Source: JBBWZH01 sp035544115
GTDB lineage: Bacteria > Actinomycetota > Actinomycetes > Mycobacteriales > CADCTP01
Assembly (NCBI GenBank): GCA_963714145.1
Contig: OY970235.1
Span: forward strand, 9,982,001-10,046,000
DNA length: 64,000 nucleotides
Reading direction: 5' to 3'
The translations under genes were made by a program, and so were the position numbers. A model generated the notes under the pieces. The model saw only the letters and a list, made by a program, of their open reading frames with translations, searched no databases and was not told where the DNA came from. This document shows positions 41,138-49,730 of this stretch, piece by piece. Numbering within the stretch: position 1 is the first letter of the stretch; every line of letters starts with the position of its first letter.

Positions 41138-42034
41138 ATGCCGACGTCGACACCGCCGCCGGTCCGTCCCGGTGCCCGCGACGCCACGCCCACCATCCAC
41201 CGGCAACTGCGCAACGCGATCCTGATGGGCGAGGTGGCGGCCGGTTCGTTCCTGTCCCAGGCCAGCATCGCCAAGGAGCTCGGGGTCAGCCGCGGCCCGG
41301 TGCGCGAGGCGTTCCGGCTGCTGCAGCGGGAAGGGCTGATCGACGCCGAGATCAACCGCCGGGCCCGGGTGAGCCGGTTCTCGCCGGCCGAGGTAGAGCA
41401 GCTCTACTCGCTGCGGGTGGTGAACGAGGCGCTGGCGATCTCGGTCAGCGTGCCCCGGTTCACCGACGCGGACCTGGCCGAACTGGGCCGGATGCTGGCC
41501 GACCTGGACGCGGTCGACCGGGCCGACCTGCCCGGCTGGGAGCGGCTGCACCAGCAGTTCCACCTGGCCTGCCTGCGCTACGGCGGCGACCGGACGGTGG
41601 CCTGGATCCAGCAGTGGGCCGAGCACACCGAGCGCTACCGGCGGGTGTACGTGACCGGCGGGCCGCACGCCCGCGCGGTCGGCGCCGCCGAGCACCACGC
41701 GATCCTGGCCGCCTGCGCCAACCGGGACCCGGCCGCCGCCGCCACCCTGCTGGCCCGGCACCTGGCCCGGGCCGCGCTGACGCTGATCGTGATGATGTCG
41801 CCGGAGTACGACCCCTGGCTCATCCGCGCCGCCGTCGGCCAGGTCGGCGGCACCGCCCCGGAAGCCGGCCCCATCGGCCCGGAAGCCGGCGCCGGCCTGG
41901 AAGCCGGCCCTGCCGGCCCGGGAGCCGGCCCCGGCGGCCCGGCAGCCGGCCCCGGCGGCCTGGACGCCGGCGCCGGCGGCGAAGTCCGCTTCGCCCGCCG
42001 GCGTGCCGTCGTGACCGCCCACCCGGCCAGCTGA
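41138..42034 (+). CDS. GntR regulator, FadR subfamily
   Basis: 298 residues. Winged helix (about 18-85): TIHRQLRNAILMGEVAAGSFLSQASIAKELGVSRGPVREAFRLLQREGLID. The FCD effector domain (about 95-225) has the metal-binding pattern with D..H (FHLACL), and HHAILAACANRDPAAAATLLARHL. The last 60 residues are a Gly/Ala/Pro/Glu repeat tail (PEAGPIGPEAGAGLEAGPAGPG), unusual for the family. The target is unknown; satP on the opposite strand is a candidate. Confidence 0.9.
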   Translation: MPTSTPPPVRPGARDATPTIHRQLRNAILMGEVAAGSFLSQASIAKELGVSRGPVREAFRLLQREGLIDAEINRRARVSRFSPAEVEQLYSLRVVNEALAISVSVPRFTDADLAELGRMLADLDAVDRADLPGWERLHQQFHLACLRYGGDRTVAWIQQWAEHTERYRRVYVTGGPHARAVGAAEHHAILAACANRDPAAAATLLARHLARAALTLIVMMSPEYDPWLIRAAVGQVGGTAPEAGPIGPEAGAGLEAGPAGPGAGPGGPAAGPGGLDAGAGGEVRFARRRAVVTAHPAS

Positions 42035-42111
42035 CCGCCCTGCCGGCCGACCGCCCTGCCGGCCGACCGCCCCGCCGGCCGACCGCCCCACCGGCTGACC
42101 GCCCACCCCGC
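42032..42111 (+). repeat. 16-bp tandem repeat, five copies
   Basis: GACCGCCCTGCCGGCC and close variants repeat five times without gaps (42032-42047, 42048-42063, 42064-42079, 42080-42095, 42096-42111), starting in the stop codon of the GntR gene. It continues the GC-rich repeats that encode the protein tail, so it probably grew by slippage. Confidence 0.8.
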
Positions 42112-42147
42112 CGGAGGGCCCGGGGCTGGGGGTGGGGTCAGGGCCGG

Positions 42148-42798
42148 TCAGCCGGTCAGGACGGGCCGGCCCAGCGGGAGTGCCCGGCCGCCGGTGGCCT
42201 GCGCGGCCGAGCCGAAGAACAGGTAGACGCCGACCGCGGCGAACAGCAGCACGACGTAGCCGGCGGTCTTGAGCACGCCGGTCGAGGCCTGGGCGGTGCC
42301 GATCAGCACCAGCAGCAGGGCCAGGTCGATGAGCGCGAACAGGACGGTGAACGCGCCGGGCAGCCGGAGGGTGGCCAGCGTGAGCATCACGATGACGATC
42401 AGCCAGCTGGTCAGGAACAGCTCCTGGGTCGATTTCGCCGCGTCCGCCGTGATGCCGAACCAGTTGTGGGTGAGACCGAGCACGAGCACCGCGTAGCTGA
42501 GCCAGAAGCCGGCGAAGATGCCGAAGACGCTGGCGACCGCGCTCTGGCCGACCGCGGCGCTCCAGATCGTCGCCGCGAACAGGCCCAGCGAGGTGGCCGC
42601 CAGGATGATCGGCAGGGACGCGCCGACCGCGCTGGCCGGTACCACCCCGACCAGCACCAGGCCGAGGGCGACCGAGCCGACGATGAAGCTGGGCAGGCCC
42701 AGCGCGGTGGGGTCGCCGGCGAGCAGGCCGACCGGGGCGGCGGGCGCCGGCACATCCAGCTGGACGGGGTGGTCGGTCGTGGCGTCGAGTGTGGTCAT
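42148..42798 (-). CDS. satP: AceTr-family (SatP/YaaH) acetate/succinate transporter
   Basis: 216 residues from ATG 42798, preceded by GAGGAGC. Six hydrophobic segments. Family pieces: ADPTALGLPSFIVGSVALGL (usually NPxPLGL near the N-terminus, here DPTALGL), GIFAGFWLSYAVL, and a later LTLATLRLPGAFTVLF. It should move acetate, succinate or a similar carboxylate. It lies next to the alkane-monooxygenase regulator and carries a palindrome like that regulator's site 85 bp upstream, so it may be part of the same regulon. Confidence 0.85.
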   Translation of the reverse strand: MTTLDATTDHPVQLDVPAPAAPVGLLAGDPTALGLPSFIVGSVALGLVLVGVVPASAVGASLPIILAATSLGLFAATIWSAAVGQSAVASVFGIFAGFWLSYAVLVLGLTHNWFGITADAAKSTQELFLTSWLIVIVMLTLATLRLPGAFTVLFALIDLALLLVLIGTAQASTGVLKTAGYVVLLFAAVGVYLFFGSAAQATGGRALPLGRPVLTG

Positions 42799-42882
42799 CG
42801 CTGCTCCTCTGCCGGAGGCATTCGGGCTGCTCACCGCTACCGTGCGGTCCGGTCACTGTCCCGCTCCGGGGTGCCGCCGCCG

Positions 42883-42897
42883 TTCTCAATCTGAGTC
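42883..42897. promoter_or_regulatory. Imperfect third copy of the MimR-type palindrome
   Basis: TTCTCA-ATC-TGAGTC keeps the 6-3-6 layout of GTCTCA-N3-TGAGAC with one mismatch in each arm. It lies between the end of the regulator gene and the start of satP. Confidence 0.5.
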
Positions 42898-42938
42898 ACC
42901 CAGGGGCGCCCGGCCGGGCAACCGGGGGCGCCCGGCGG

Positions 42939-44744
42939 TCAGCTGGTCGGCGCGACGATGCCGTATTCGTGGATCTTGCGGTAGATGGTCGCCCGGGACA
43001 TGCCCAGTGACCGCGCCGCTTTGACCTTGTTGCCGTCGGCGTCCAGCAGGCTGCGGACGATCGCGTCGCGTTCCATCGCTTCGAGCGGGCTCAGCACCCG
43101 CCGGCTGACCGTGCGGCATTCCGGTGGCAGGTCGGCCGGCTGGATGGTGCCGGTGCGGCGGTGCTGGACGACCTGGCGGAGCACCTGCCAGAGCTGCTCG
43201 GCGTTGCCCGGCCAGCTGGTGCGGACCAGCAGCTGCATGGCCTCGGGGGAGCAGGTCAGCCGGCCGTGCGGGTTGAGCTTGCCGAGGAAGAACGGGACCA
43301 GCTCGTGCAGGTCCTCGATGTGGTGCCGCAGCGGGGGCAGCTCGACCGTGCTGGGGAAGGACTGGAGCAGCCGGGTCAGGTCGGCGGACGGCTTGCCGGG
43401 GCCGAGGGTGACCGCGACCCAGAGCCCGTCGGTACCGCCGGCGGCGCGGGCCGCGGCCAGTTGGGTGGCCAGCCCGCGCAGCCGGTTGCCGGCCAGCCGG
43501 TCGACGTGCCGGATCACCAGCGCGCCGCTGCCCTCGCGCAGCTCGCGCCGGACCCCGCCGAGCCAGCTGCGATCGGTCGCCTCGGTCGCGTCCAGCACCC
43601 GGAACCGGCCGGCCGGGTTGCGGTCCTGGTGCACCGCGCGGAGCACCGCGAGCTTGCCGACGCCGTGCTCGCCGGCCAGCGCCAGCCACTCCCCGGAGTC
43701 GTAGCCGGCCTCGACCGAGTGGCAGCCGCGCAGCCAGAGCGGCCCGGTTCCGACCAGTCCGGGCCGGATCATCCGGGTCACCGGGCCGGCGTCGACCGAT
43801 GGGCGGCCGCCGGCCTCGGTCAGCTTCACGTGCGCCACCCCGCCGGCCAGCCGGCCGCCGCCGTGCACCGGGCGGCAGTACATCCGGGCGGTCATCCCGG
43901 TGGTCAGTTCGACGGTGACGGCGCCGCGGTGCCGGCTGGCCAGGGTGGCCGCCGCCTGGGCGAGCAGCACCGACTGGTCGCCCGGGTCGAGCACCTGGCG
44001 GGCATGGTCGTTCATCATCACGACGTCGTTGTTGAACGCGAACACGATGCCCGCGGTGCGCCGGCAGACCCGCAGGTACTCGTGGAACAGTTCCAGCTCG
44101 CGCATGCCCGAGTCGGCCAGCAGCGCCTGCCGGATCTGGTCGGCGGTGGTCTTCGCCAGCGTGATCAGCAGCGGCCCGGCGTCCTTGCGCCAGCAGGTGA
44201 GGTCGACCACGCCGACCGTCTTGCCGTTGATCGGATGGTGGATCGGCACCCCGGCGCAGGCCAGGTTCTCCAGGTGTTCGGCGTAGTGCTCGTGCCCGAA
44301 CACGTGCATCGGCCGGCCGCCTTCCAGCGCGGTGCCGATGCCGTTGGTGCCGATGAACTCCTCGGCGTAGGAGAAACCGGGCGCGAGCTTGACGCTGTCG
44401 AGGTACCGGTCCAGGTCCGGGTCGGCCATCAGCCGGGTCAGCACCACGCCCGTCGGGTCGGTCAGGACCAGGCTGATCGGCTGCCCGTCCAGTTGCTCGC
44501 GCAGGTGTTGCAGCACCGGCAGCGCGCTGCGGGTCAGCGGGGTGTCCAGGTCCGGGTCGCGGACGTAGGCGAGGTCGATGTGGTCGGCCGCCACGTTCAA
44601 CCGCCGGGAGCGCCACCAGGACGCGAGGATGGTGTCGCGAACCTGATCCGGTTCGACGCTCTCCGCGGTGAGGAACCGCTCGCGGGTCTTGGCCAGCCGG
44701 TCGCCGCCGGGGGTCACCGGCGGCTGCTGCGTTGCAGGCGACAT
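42939..44744 (-). CDS. GAF/AAA+-like/Fis activator of the monooxygenase operon (MimR/AcoR type)
   Basis: 601 residues. An AcoR-type sensor region (about 60-230: LVLTDPTGVVLTRLMAD...FSYAEEFIGTNGIGTALEGGRPMHVFGHEHY...GVPIHHPINGKTVGVVDLT), then a reduced AAA+ domain (GEHGVGKLAVLRAVH, about 355-369; SWPGNAEQLWQVLRQVV), and a Fis-type HTH at the end (EAMERDAIVRSLLDADGNKVKAARSLGMSRATIYRKIHEYGI). The GAFTGA loop that contacts sigma-54 is missing. This form is typical of actinobacterial regulators beside propane monooxygenases. It is divergent from the monooxygenase genes. Confidence 0.9.
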   Translation of the reverse strand: MSPATQQPPVTPGGDRLAKTRERFLTAESVEPDQVRDTILASWWRSRRLNVAADHIDLAYVRDPDLDTPLTRSALPVLQHLREQLDGQPISLVLTDPTGVVLTRLMADPDLDRYLDSVKLAPGFSYAEEFIGTNGIGTALEGGRPMHVFGHEHYAEHLENLACAGVPIHHPINGKTVGVVDLTCWRKDAGPLLITLAKTTADQIRQALLADSGMRELELFHEYLRVCRRTAGIVFAFNNDVVMMNDHARQVLDPGDQSVLLAQAAATLASRHRGAVTVELTTGMTARMYCRPVHGGGRLAGGVAHVKLTEAGGRPSVDAGPVTRMIRPGLVGTGPLWLRGCHSVEAGYDSGEWLALAGEHGVGKLAVLRAVHQDRNPAGRFRVLDATEATDRSWLGGVRRELREGSGALVIRHVDRLAGNRLRGLATQLAAARAAGGTDGLWVAVTLGPGKPSADLTRLLQSFPSTVELPPLRHHIEDLHELVPFFLGKLNPHGRLTCSPEAMQLLVRTSWPGNAEQLWQVLRQVVQHRRTGTIQPADLPPECRTVSRRVLSPLEAMERDAIVRSLLDADGNKVKAARSLGMSRATIYRKIHEYGIVAPTS

Positions 44745-44852
44745 GGCGCCCCCCGGGCCGGTACCGCGTTGGCAAGGCGGTTCGCACCAGCGGCGCCGCT
44801 GCGGTCGAGATTGCGTCCTGGTTACACGATAGGCGTGACGCTACCCGCGCCT

Positions 44853-44867
44853 GTCTCATATTGAGAC
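44853..44867. promoter_or_regulatory. Palindrome GTCTCATATTGAGAC in the regulator/monooxygenase intergenic region
   Basis: Perfect 6-3-6 inverted repeat between the divergent regulator gene and the small ORF at 44916. A second copy at 45196-45210 differs only in the centre (TGT for TAT). Both flank the small ORF, fitting activation of the monooxygenase operon and self-control by the regulator. Confidence 0.75.
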
Positions 44868-44915
44868 CCCCATCGCGCCCCGGCGGGCGTGGGCTGTCCG
44901 GTACGGAGGTGCCGG

Positions 44916-45164
44916 ATGGAACGGCCGACCGACCAGCAGGACGAGACGTACAACCCGTGGACCGTGGTGAACCTGGTCTTCCACCACCTGGCCGAGCAGG
45001 GTCTGCACCCGGTGCTCGGGGAGGCCGGTGATCCGGGGCCGCCGGCCGCGGCGCTGCTGCGGGCGCTCGGCATCCGGCCCGCGGCCGAGGGCGACCGGCG
45101 GCTCGCCGAGGACATCGCCCGGCAGTTGGCGCAGCTGCGCGCCGCCGCGTTCGAAGGTGGCTGA
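44916..45164 (+). CDS. Small protein of unknown function before the monooxygenase operon
   Basis: 82 residues from ATG 44916, with GGAGGTG at 44905. It opens MERPTDQQDETYNPWTVVNLVFHHLAEQGLHPVLGEAGDPG and ends with an amphipathic helix (DRRLAEDIARQLAQLRAAAFEGG). No Cys, no membrane segment. It lies between the two palindromes, so it is probably expressed with the operon; it could be an accessory or regulatory protein. Family not recognised. Confidence 0.6.
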   Translation: MERPTDQQDETYNPWTVVNLVFHHLAEQGLHPVLGEAGDPGPPAAALLRALGIRPAAEGDRRLAEDIARQLAQLRAAAFEGG

Positions 45165-45195
45165 TCCGTCCACTGTGGAGGGTAGGCCGGCCGCT

Positions 45196-45210
45196 GTCTC
45201 ATGTTGAGAC
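45196..45210. promoter_or_regulatory. Palindrome GTCTCATGTTGAGAC upstream of the monooxygenase large-subunit gene
   Basis: Perfect 6-3-6 inverted repeat 143 bp before ATG 45353, at a distance suited to activator binding. Same arms as the copy at 44853-44867. Confidence 0.75.
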
Positions 45211-45352
45211 CGCCGACGCTGTGTTACCGGGGTGTGATCTGCCGCACCAGGAGTTTCGGGCCGGGTCGGGCTCGCGCGGCCACCGCCGCGCCCGCCGCGT
45301 CGCGGGGCACCGGACCCCAAACCGAGACGATCTGACAGGCGAGGAGTCACAG

Positions 45353-47002
45353 ATGAGTCGGCAGAGCGTAGCCAGGGCGCACCAGAAGATCCAGGAACTC
45401 TCCTGGGAGCCGGCGTATCACGAGCCGGTATCGCAGTACGGAACCGACTACACCTTCCAGAAGGCGCAGAAAAAGGACCCGCTCAAGCAGGTCCTGCGGT
45501 CGTACTTCCCGATGCAGGAGGAGAAGGACCACCGTGTCTACGGCGCCTCGGACGGCGCGATCCGCGGGAACATGTTCCGGCAGGTGCAGGAGCGCTGGCT
45601 GGAGTGGCAGAAGCTGTTCCTGAGCATCATCCCGCTGCCGGAGATCTCGGCGGCCCGGGCGATGCCGCTGCTGTTCCGCACCGTGCCGAACCCGGAGCTG
45701 CACAACGGCCAGGCCATCCAGATGATCGACGAGGTGCGGCACTCGACGATCCAGCAGAACCTCAAGCGCCTCTACATGAACAACTACATCGACCCGGCCG
45801 GCTTCAACTCGTCGCTGCGGAACTTCCAGAGCGACTACTGCGGCACCATCGGCCGGCAGTTCGCCGAGGGCTTCATCACCGGCGACGCGATCACGGCGGC
45901 CAGCATCTACCTCACGATCGTGGCCGAGACCGCGTTCACCAACACGCTGTTCGTGGCCATGCCGGCGGAAGCCGCGGCAAACGGCGACTACCTGCTGCCG
46001 ACGGTGTTCCACTCGGTCCAGTCGGACGAGTCGCGGCACATCAGCAACGGCTACGCGACGCTGCTGATGGCGCTCGCCGACGAGGGCAACCACCAGCTAC
46101 TGGAGCGCGACCTGCGCTACGCCTGGTGGAACAACCACCGGGTGGTGGACGCGGCCATCGGCACGTTCATCGAGTACGGCACCAAGGACCGGCGCAAGGA
46201 CCGCGAGTCGTACGCCGAGATGTGGCGGCGCTGGATCTACGACGACTACTACCGCAGCTACCTCGTCCCGCTGGAGAAGTACGGGCTGGTCATCCCGCAC
46301 GACCTCATCGAGGAAGCCTGGAACCAGATCTGGAACAAGGGCTACGTGCATGAGGTCGCGCAGTTCTTCGCCACCGGCTGGCTGGCGAACTACTGGCGCA
46401 TCGACCCGATGACCGACAAGGACTTCGAGTGGTTCGAGTTCAAGTACCCGGGCTGGTACGACCGGTACGGCAAGTGGTGGGAGGCCTACAACCGGCTGGC
46501 CACCCCGAACGGCCACAACCCGATCGTGTTCGAGGACGTCGACTACGTCTACCCGCACCGATGCTGGACCTGCATGGTGCCGTGCCTGGTCCGCGAGGAC
46601 ATGGTCATGGCCGAAGTGGACGGTCAGTGGCGGACGTACTGCCATGAGGCCTGCCGGTGGACCGACACGGTCGCGTTCCGGCCGACCTACCAGGGCCGCA
46701 ACACCCCGAACATGGGCCAGCTGATCGGCGCCCGGGAGTGGGAGACGCTCTACCACGGCTGGAACTGGGCCGACGTGGTCAGCGACATGGGCTTCGTCCG
46801 CGACGACGGCAAGACCATGGTCGCCCAGCCGCACCTGAACCTCGACCCGTCCAAGATGTGGACGCTGGACCACCTGCGCCGGTGCCCGCCGCTGCAGAGC
46901 CCGAACGTGCTGCTGAACCAGATGTCGGCGGCCGAGCGGGACGCCTTCCAGGCCGACTACAACCGGCAGGGCCCGGCCGGCCGGCCGGCGCCCAGGGACT
47001 GA
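45353..47002 (+). CDS. prmA: Propane/short-chain alkane monooxygenase, hydroxylase large subunit
   Basis: 549 residues from ATG 45353 (GAGGAG 11 bp upstream). This is the diiron-bearing alpha subunit of a soluble bacterial multicomponent monooxygenase. The ligands fit the family: Glu97 (PLPEISA), Glu127 and His130 (IDEVRHS), Glu192 (VAETAFTN), Glu226 and His229 (SDESRHI). RCWTCMVPCLV and YCHEACRW in the C-terminal third are conserved cysteine pieces of the propane-type (Prm/Mim) group. With PrmC it forms the hydroxylase that oxidises propane (probably at C2) or related substrates such as acetone or phenol; substrate range cannot be read from sequence. Confidence 0.93.
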   Translation: MSRQSVARAHQKIQELSWEPAYHEPVSQYGTDYTFQKAQKKDPLKQVLRSYFPMQEEKDHRVYGASDGAIRGNMFRQVQERWLEWQKLFLSIIPLPEISAARAMPLLFRTVPNPELHNGQAIQMIDEVRHSTIQQNLKRLYMNNYIDPAGFNSSLRNFQSDYCGTIGRQFAEGFITGDAITAASIYLTIVAETAFTNTLFVAMPAEAAANGDYLLPTVFHSVQSDESRHISNGYATLLMALADEGNHQLLERDLRYAWWNNHRVVDAAIGTFIEYGTKDRRKDRESYAEMWRRWIYDDYYRSYLVPLEKYGLVIPHDLIEEAWNQIWNKGYVHEVAQFFATGWLANYWRIDPMTDKDFEWFEFKYPGWYDRYGKWWEAYNRLATPNGHNPIVFEDVDYVYPHRCWTCMVPCLVREDMVMAEVDGQWRTYCHEACRWTDTVAFRPTYQGRNTPNMGQLIGAREWETLYHGWNWADVVSDMGFVRDDGKTMVAQPHLNLDPSKMWTLDHLRRCPPLQSPNVLLNQMSAAERDAFQADYNRQGPAGRPAPRD

Positions 47003-47099
47003 GGGACGGGCGGGCGCGGGCGGATCCGGTCCCCGGCTCCGCTCGCGCCCGAATCCCAGTCACAGCAGCGGTCGGTAGCACCGGGTGGGCGAGGTAGCC

Positions 47100-48146
47100 A
47101 TGGCTGACAAGCACGTCGTGCGGTTCGAACCGGTCGGCATCGAAATCGAGGTCGACGAGGGTCAGACGATCCTGCGCGCCGCGGCCGAGCAGGGGATCAT
47201 GCTCATGCACGGCTGCAAGGAGGGCCAGTGCGCGGCGTGCAAGTCGTTCGTGCTGGACGGCGACGACATCGAGCTGGACCGCTACTCCACCTTCGCGCTG
47301 CCGGACTACGAGCGGGAGGAAGGCTTCACCCTGCTCTGCCGGGCGCACGCCTACGAAGACCTCACCATCGAGCTGCTCAACTACGACGAGGACATGATCC
47401 GGTCCGGGCTGCCGATCCAGCAGGCGGTGGCCGAGGTGGTCGAGATCAACCGGGTCACCCATGACCTGCGGCACCTGGTGCTGCGCCTGATCGAGCCGAC
47501 CGAACTGAAGTTCTTCCCCGGCCAGTACGTCGACATCGCGGTTCCCGGCACCGAGGTGACCCGCTCGTTCTCGATGGCGAATACGTCCAGCCGGGACGGT
47601 GGGCGGCTGGAGTTCGTCATCAAGGTCTACCCGGACGGGCTGTTCTCGCACTTCCTGGACAGCCGGCTGGCCGTCGGTGACCGGCTCGACCTGACCGGCC
47701 CGTTCGGTGTGTTCACGCTGCGCGAGGGGTTCGAGACCGACCTGCTGTTCGTCGGTGGCGGCGCCGGGATGGCGCCGATTCTGGCGCTGCTGCGGTCGAT
47801 GGCCGAGCGCGGTCTGCGCCGGAAGGCCACCTTCTACTACGGCGCCCGCGGCAGCCGGGACCTCTGCTTCGAGCCGGAGCTGCGCGCGCTGGCCGAGCGG
47901 TTGCCCGGATTCCGGTACATCCCGGCACTGTCCGAACCGGACAGCGCGCAGCCGTGGGACGGCGAGGTCGGCCTGATCACCGATGTGGTGCAGCGCAACG
48001 AGCCTGATCTGTCCGGCGCGCACGCCTACGTCTGTGGGCCGCCGCCGATGGTGGAGGCCGCGGTGGCGCTGCTGACCCGGCTCGGCGTGGCCGAGAAGCG
48101 CATCTATTTCGACAAGTTCACCACGACCGGCAACACCGAGAAGTAG
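47100..48146 (+). CDS. prmB: Propane monooxygenase reductase
   Basis: 348 residues from ATG 47100. N-terminal plant-type [2Fe-2S] ferredoxin: CKEGQCAACKS (three ligands) and LLCRA (fourth). The FAD motif RSFSMAN (about 159-165) and NAD-binding GGGAGMAPILALL (about 220-232) follow, ending YVCGPPPMVEAAVALL. It passes electrons from NADH through FAD and the iron-sulfur cluster to the diiron hydroxylase. The 97-bp gap after prmA holds no clear signal. Confidence 0.95.
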   Translation: MADKHVVRFEPVGIEIEVDEGQTILRAAAEQGIMLMHGCKEGQCAACKSFVLDGDDIELDRYSTFALPDYEREEGFTLLCRAHAYEDLTIELLNYDEDMIRSGLPIQQAVAEVVEINRVTHDLRHLVLRLIEPTELKFFPGQYVDIAVPGTEVTRSFSMANTSSRDGGRLEFVIKVYPDGLFSHFLDSRLAVGDRLDLTGPFGVFTLREGFETDLLFVGGGAGMAPILALLRSMAERGLRRKATFYYGARGSRDLCFEPELRALAERLPGFRYIPALSEPDSAQPWDGEVGLITDVVQRNEPDLSGAHAYVCGPPPMVEAAVALLTRLGVAEKRIYFDKFTTTGNTEK

Positions 48147-48162
48147 TGCGGAGGACGGCCTG

Positions 48163-49332
48163 ATGACAACCGCGCCCGAACGCAGTGTGCCGAAACCTGT
48201 CTTCACCGACGCCGAGGCCGGCGCCAAGGAATTCCCGGACTCCGGCTCCCGCCGGTACAACTACTACACGCCGCAGAAGCGGAAGCAGACCCACTACGAG
48301 GACGTGACCGTCGAGGTCCAACCCGACCCGCGGCACTACCTCAGCCAGGGCTGGCTGTACGGCTTCTCCGACGGCCGCGGCGGCTACCCGCTGGACTGGA
48401 CCGCGCTGAAGGCCTGGGGCTCGGACCGGCCCGAGCCGAAGCGGTTCCCCGGCTCCGGCGGCAAGGGCTACGACTGGCCGGCGCACGGCTGGCACGAGTT
48501 CCGCGACCCGAACGAGGAGTGGGAACTCACCCTCTACCGGTACAACTCCAACGTCGTCCGGCAGCTCACCCAGAACATCGAGGCGGCCCGGCAGTCCAAG
48601 GCGTTCGACCAGTGGAACACCAACTGGGTGTCCTTTGTAGACCGCAATGTCGGCGCGTGGATGCATGTCGACCAGGGCCTGGGCCTCTACCTGTTCGCCA
48701 ACGCCAACCGGCGGGCCCCGACGAACATGCACAACAACGCCATCTCGGTGAACAGCATGCACCGGATCCGGGCCGCCCAGGACCTCGCGCTGTACAACCT
48801 GACGCTGAGCGAGGAGATCGACCGCTTCGACGGCACCGCGCACCTGGACGCGTGGAACAACGACCCGGCCTGGCAGGGTGTCCGTCAGGTGGCCGAGCAG
48901 CTGACCGCGATCGACGACTGGTGCGAGGCCATCTTCGCCGCGAACGTCGTGTTCGAGCCGCTGGTCGGCGAGCTGTTCCGGAGCCAGCTGGTGCAGCAGG
49001 CCGCGCCGGGTAACGGCGACTTCGTCACCCCGACCGTGGTCGGTGCCGAGGAGTACGACTTCGCCGAGCGCGACCTGCGCTACACCAAGGCGATGTTCGT
49101 GCTGCTCACCAACGACCGCGAGTTCGCCGACCACAACAAGGAGATCATGGCCGGCTGGCTGGCCGCCTGGGTGCCGCGGGCGATCGTGGCGGCCCGCACG
49201 CTGCAGCCGCTGTGGTCGCAGCCGGACGCGCGGCCGCCGCGCTTCGAGGACGGCCTGGACCGGGTGAAGAACCGGTTCACCGGCATCCTCGACGAACTCG
49301 GTCTGGACACCCCGAAGGAGATCGCCCAGTGA
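48163..49332 (+). CDS. prmC: Propane monooxygenase, hydroxylase small subunit
   Basis: 389 residues, starting 16 bp after the reductase stop. Helical ferritin-like protein without diiron ligands, as expected for the beta subunit (RRYNYYTPQKRKQTHYEDVTVEVQ near residue 31, GWHEFRDPNEEWELTLYRYN near 109, YDFAERDLRYTKAMFVLL near 303). It pairs with the large subunit in the hydroxylase core. Confidence 0.93.
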   Translation: MTTAPERSVPKPVFTDAEAGAKEFPDSGSRRYNYYTPQKRKQTHYEDVTVEVQPDPRHYLSQGWLYGFSDGRGGYPLDWTALKAWGSDRPEPKRFPGSGGKGYDWPAHGWHEFRDPNEEWELTLYRYNSNVVRQLTQNIEAARQSKAFDQWNTNWVSFVDRNVGAWMHVDQGLGLYLFANANRRAPTNMHNNAISVNSMHRIRAAQDLALYNLTLSEEIDRFDGTAHLDAWNNDPAWQGVRQVAEQLTAIDDWCEAIFAANVVFEPLVGELFRSQLVQQAAPGNGDFVTPTVVGAEEYDFAERDLRYTKAMFVLLTNDREFADHNKEIMAGWLAAWVPRAIVAARTLQPLWSQPDARPPRFEDGLDRVKNRFTGILDELGLDTPKEIAQ

Positions 49333-49712
49333 CCAGGTTCAAGACCACCGAGAGCCCGTTCAAGTCGGACAACACGGCGTCCAACATGTGCGGCGTGACG
49401 CTGATGAACAACCAGATCGGCGTGGTCGTCGCCGAGGTGATGAAGGACAAGCCGGGCGTCCGGGTGATGCCGCTGCCGTCGATGATCCGGGTCGACGCGG
49501 TCAACCGGATGGACTTCGTCTACGACGAGATCTCCGAGGCGCTCGGCGAGGAGCCCGGCTTCTTCGACGCCGCCGAGTTCGAGGAGAGCATGTCCACCCA
49601 CTACGGCCGGATGATCCACGAGGACGACCGGACGATCATGTTCGCCAACCCCGAGGACGCCGCCGAATACATCGGGTTCGACCTGCTTGCCAGCACCGGC
49701 CAGGCCGAGTAG
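49329..49712 (+). CDS. prmD: Propane monooxygenase coupling (effector) protein
   Basis: 127 residues from a GTG (49329) that overlaps the prmC stop. SNMCGVTLMNNQIGVVVAEVMKDKPGVRVMPLPSMIRVDAVNRMDFVYDEI is the MmoB/DmpM core. It has no cofactor; it binds the hydroxylase and tunes electron flow and substrate access. Confidence 0.93.
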   Translation: MTRFKTTESPFKSDNTASNMCGVTLMNNQIGVVVAEVMKDKPGVRVMPLPSMIRVDAVNRMDFVYDEISEALGEEPGFFDAAEFEESMSTHYGRMIHEDDRTIMFANPEDAAEYIGFDLLASTGQAE

Positions 49713-49730
49713 AAGCCAGTAGGAGGCATC

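Noticed and set aside
42032..42111. CRISPR-like array
   Set aside because: The 16-bp units are directly adjacent with no spacers, so it is a simple tandem repeat.
45165..45352. Sigma-54 (-24/-12) promoter for the monooxygenase operon
   Set aside because: No convincing TGGCAC-N5-TTGC was seen and the activator lacks GAFTGA.
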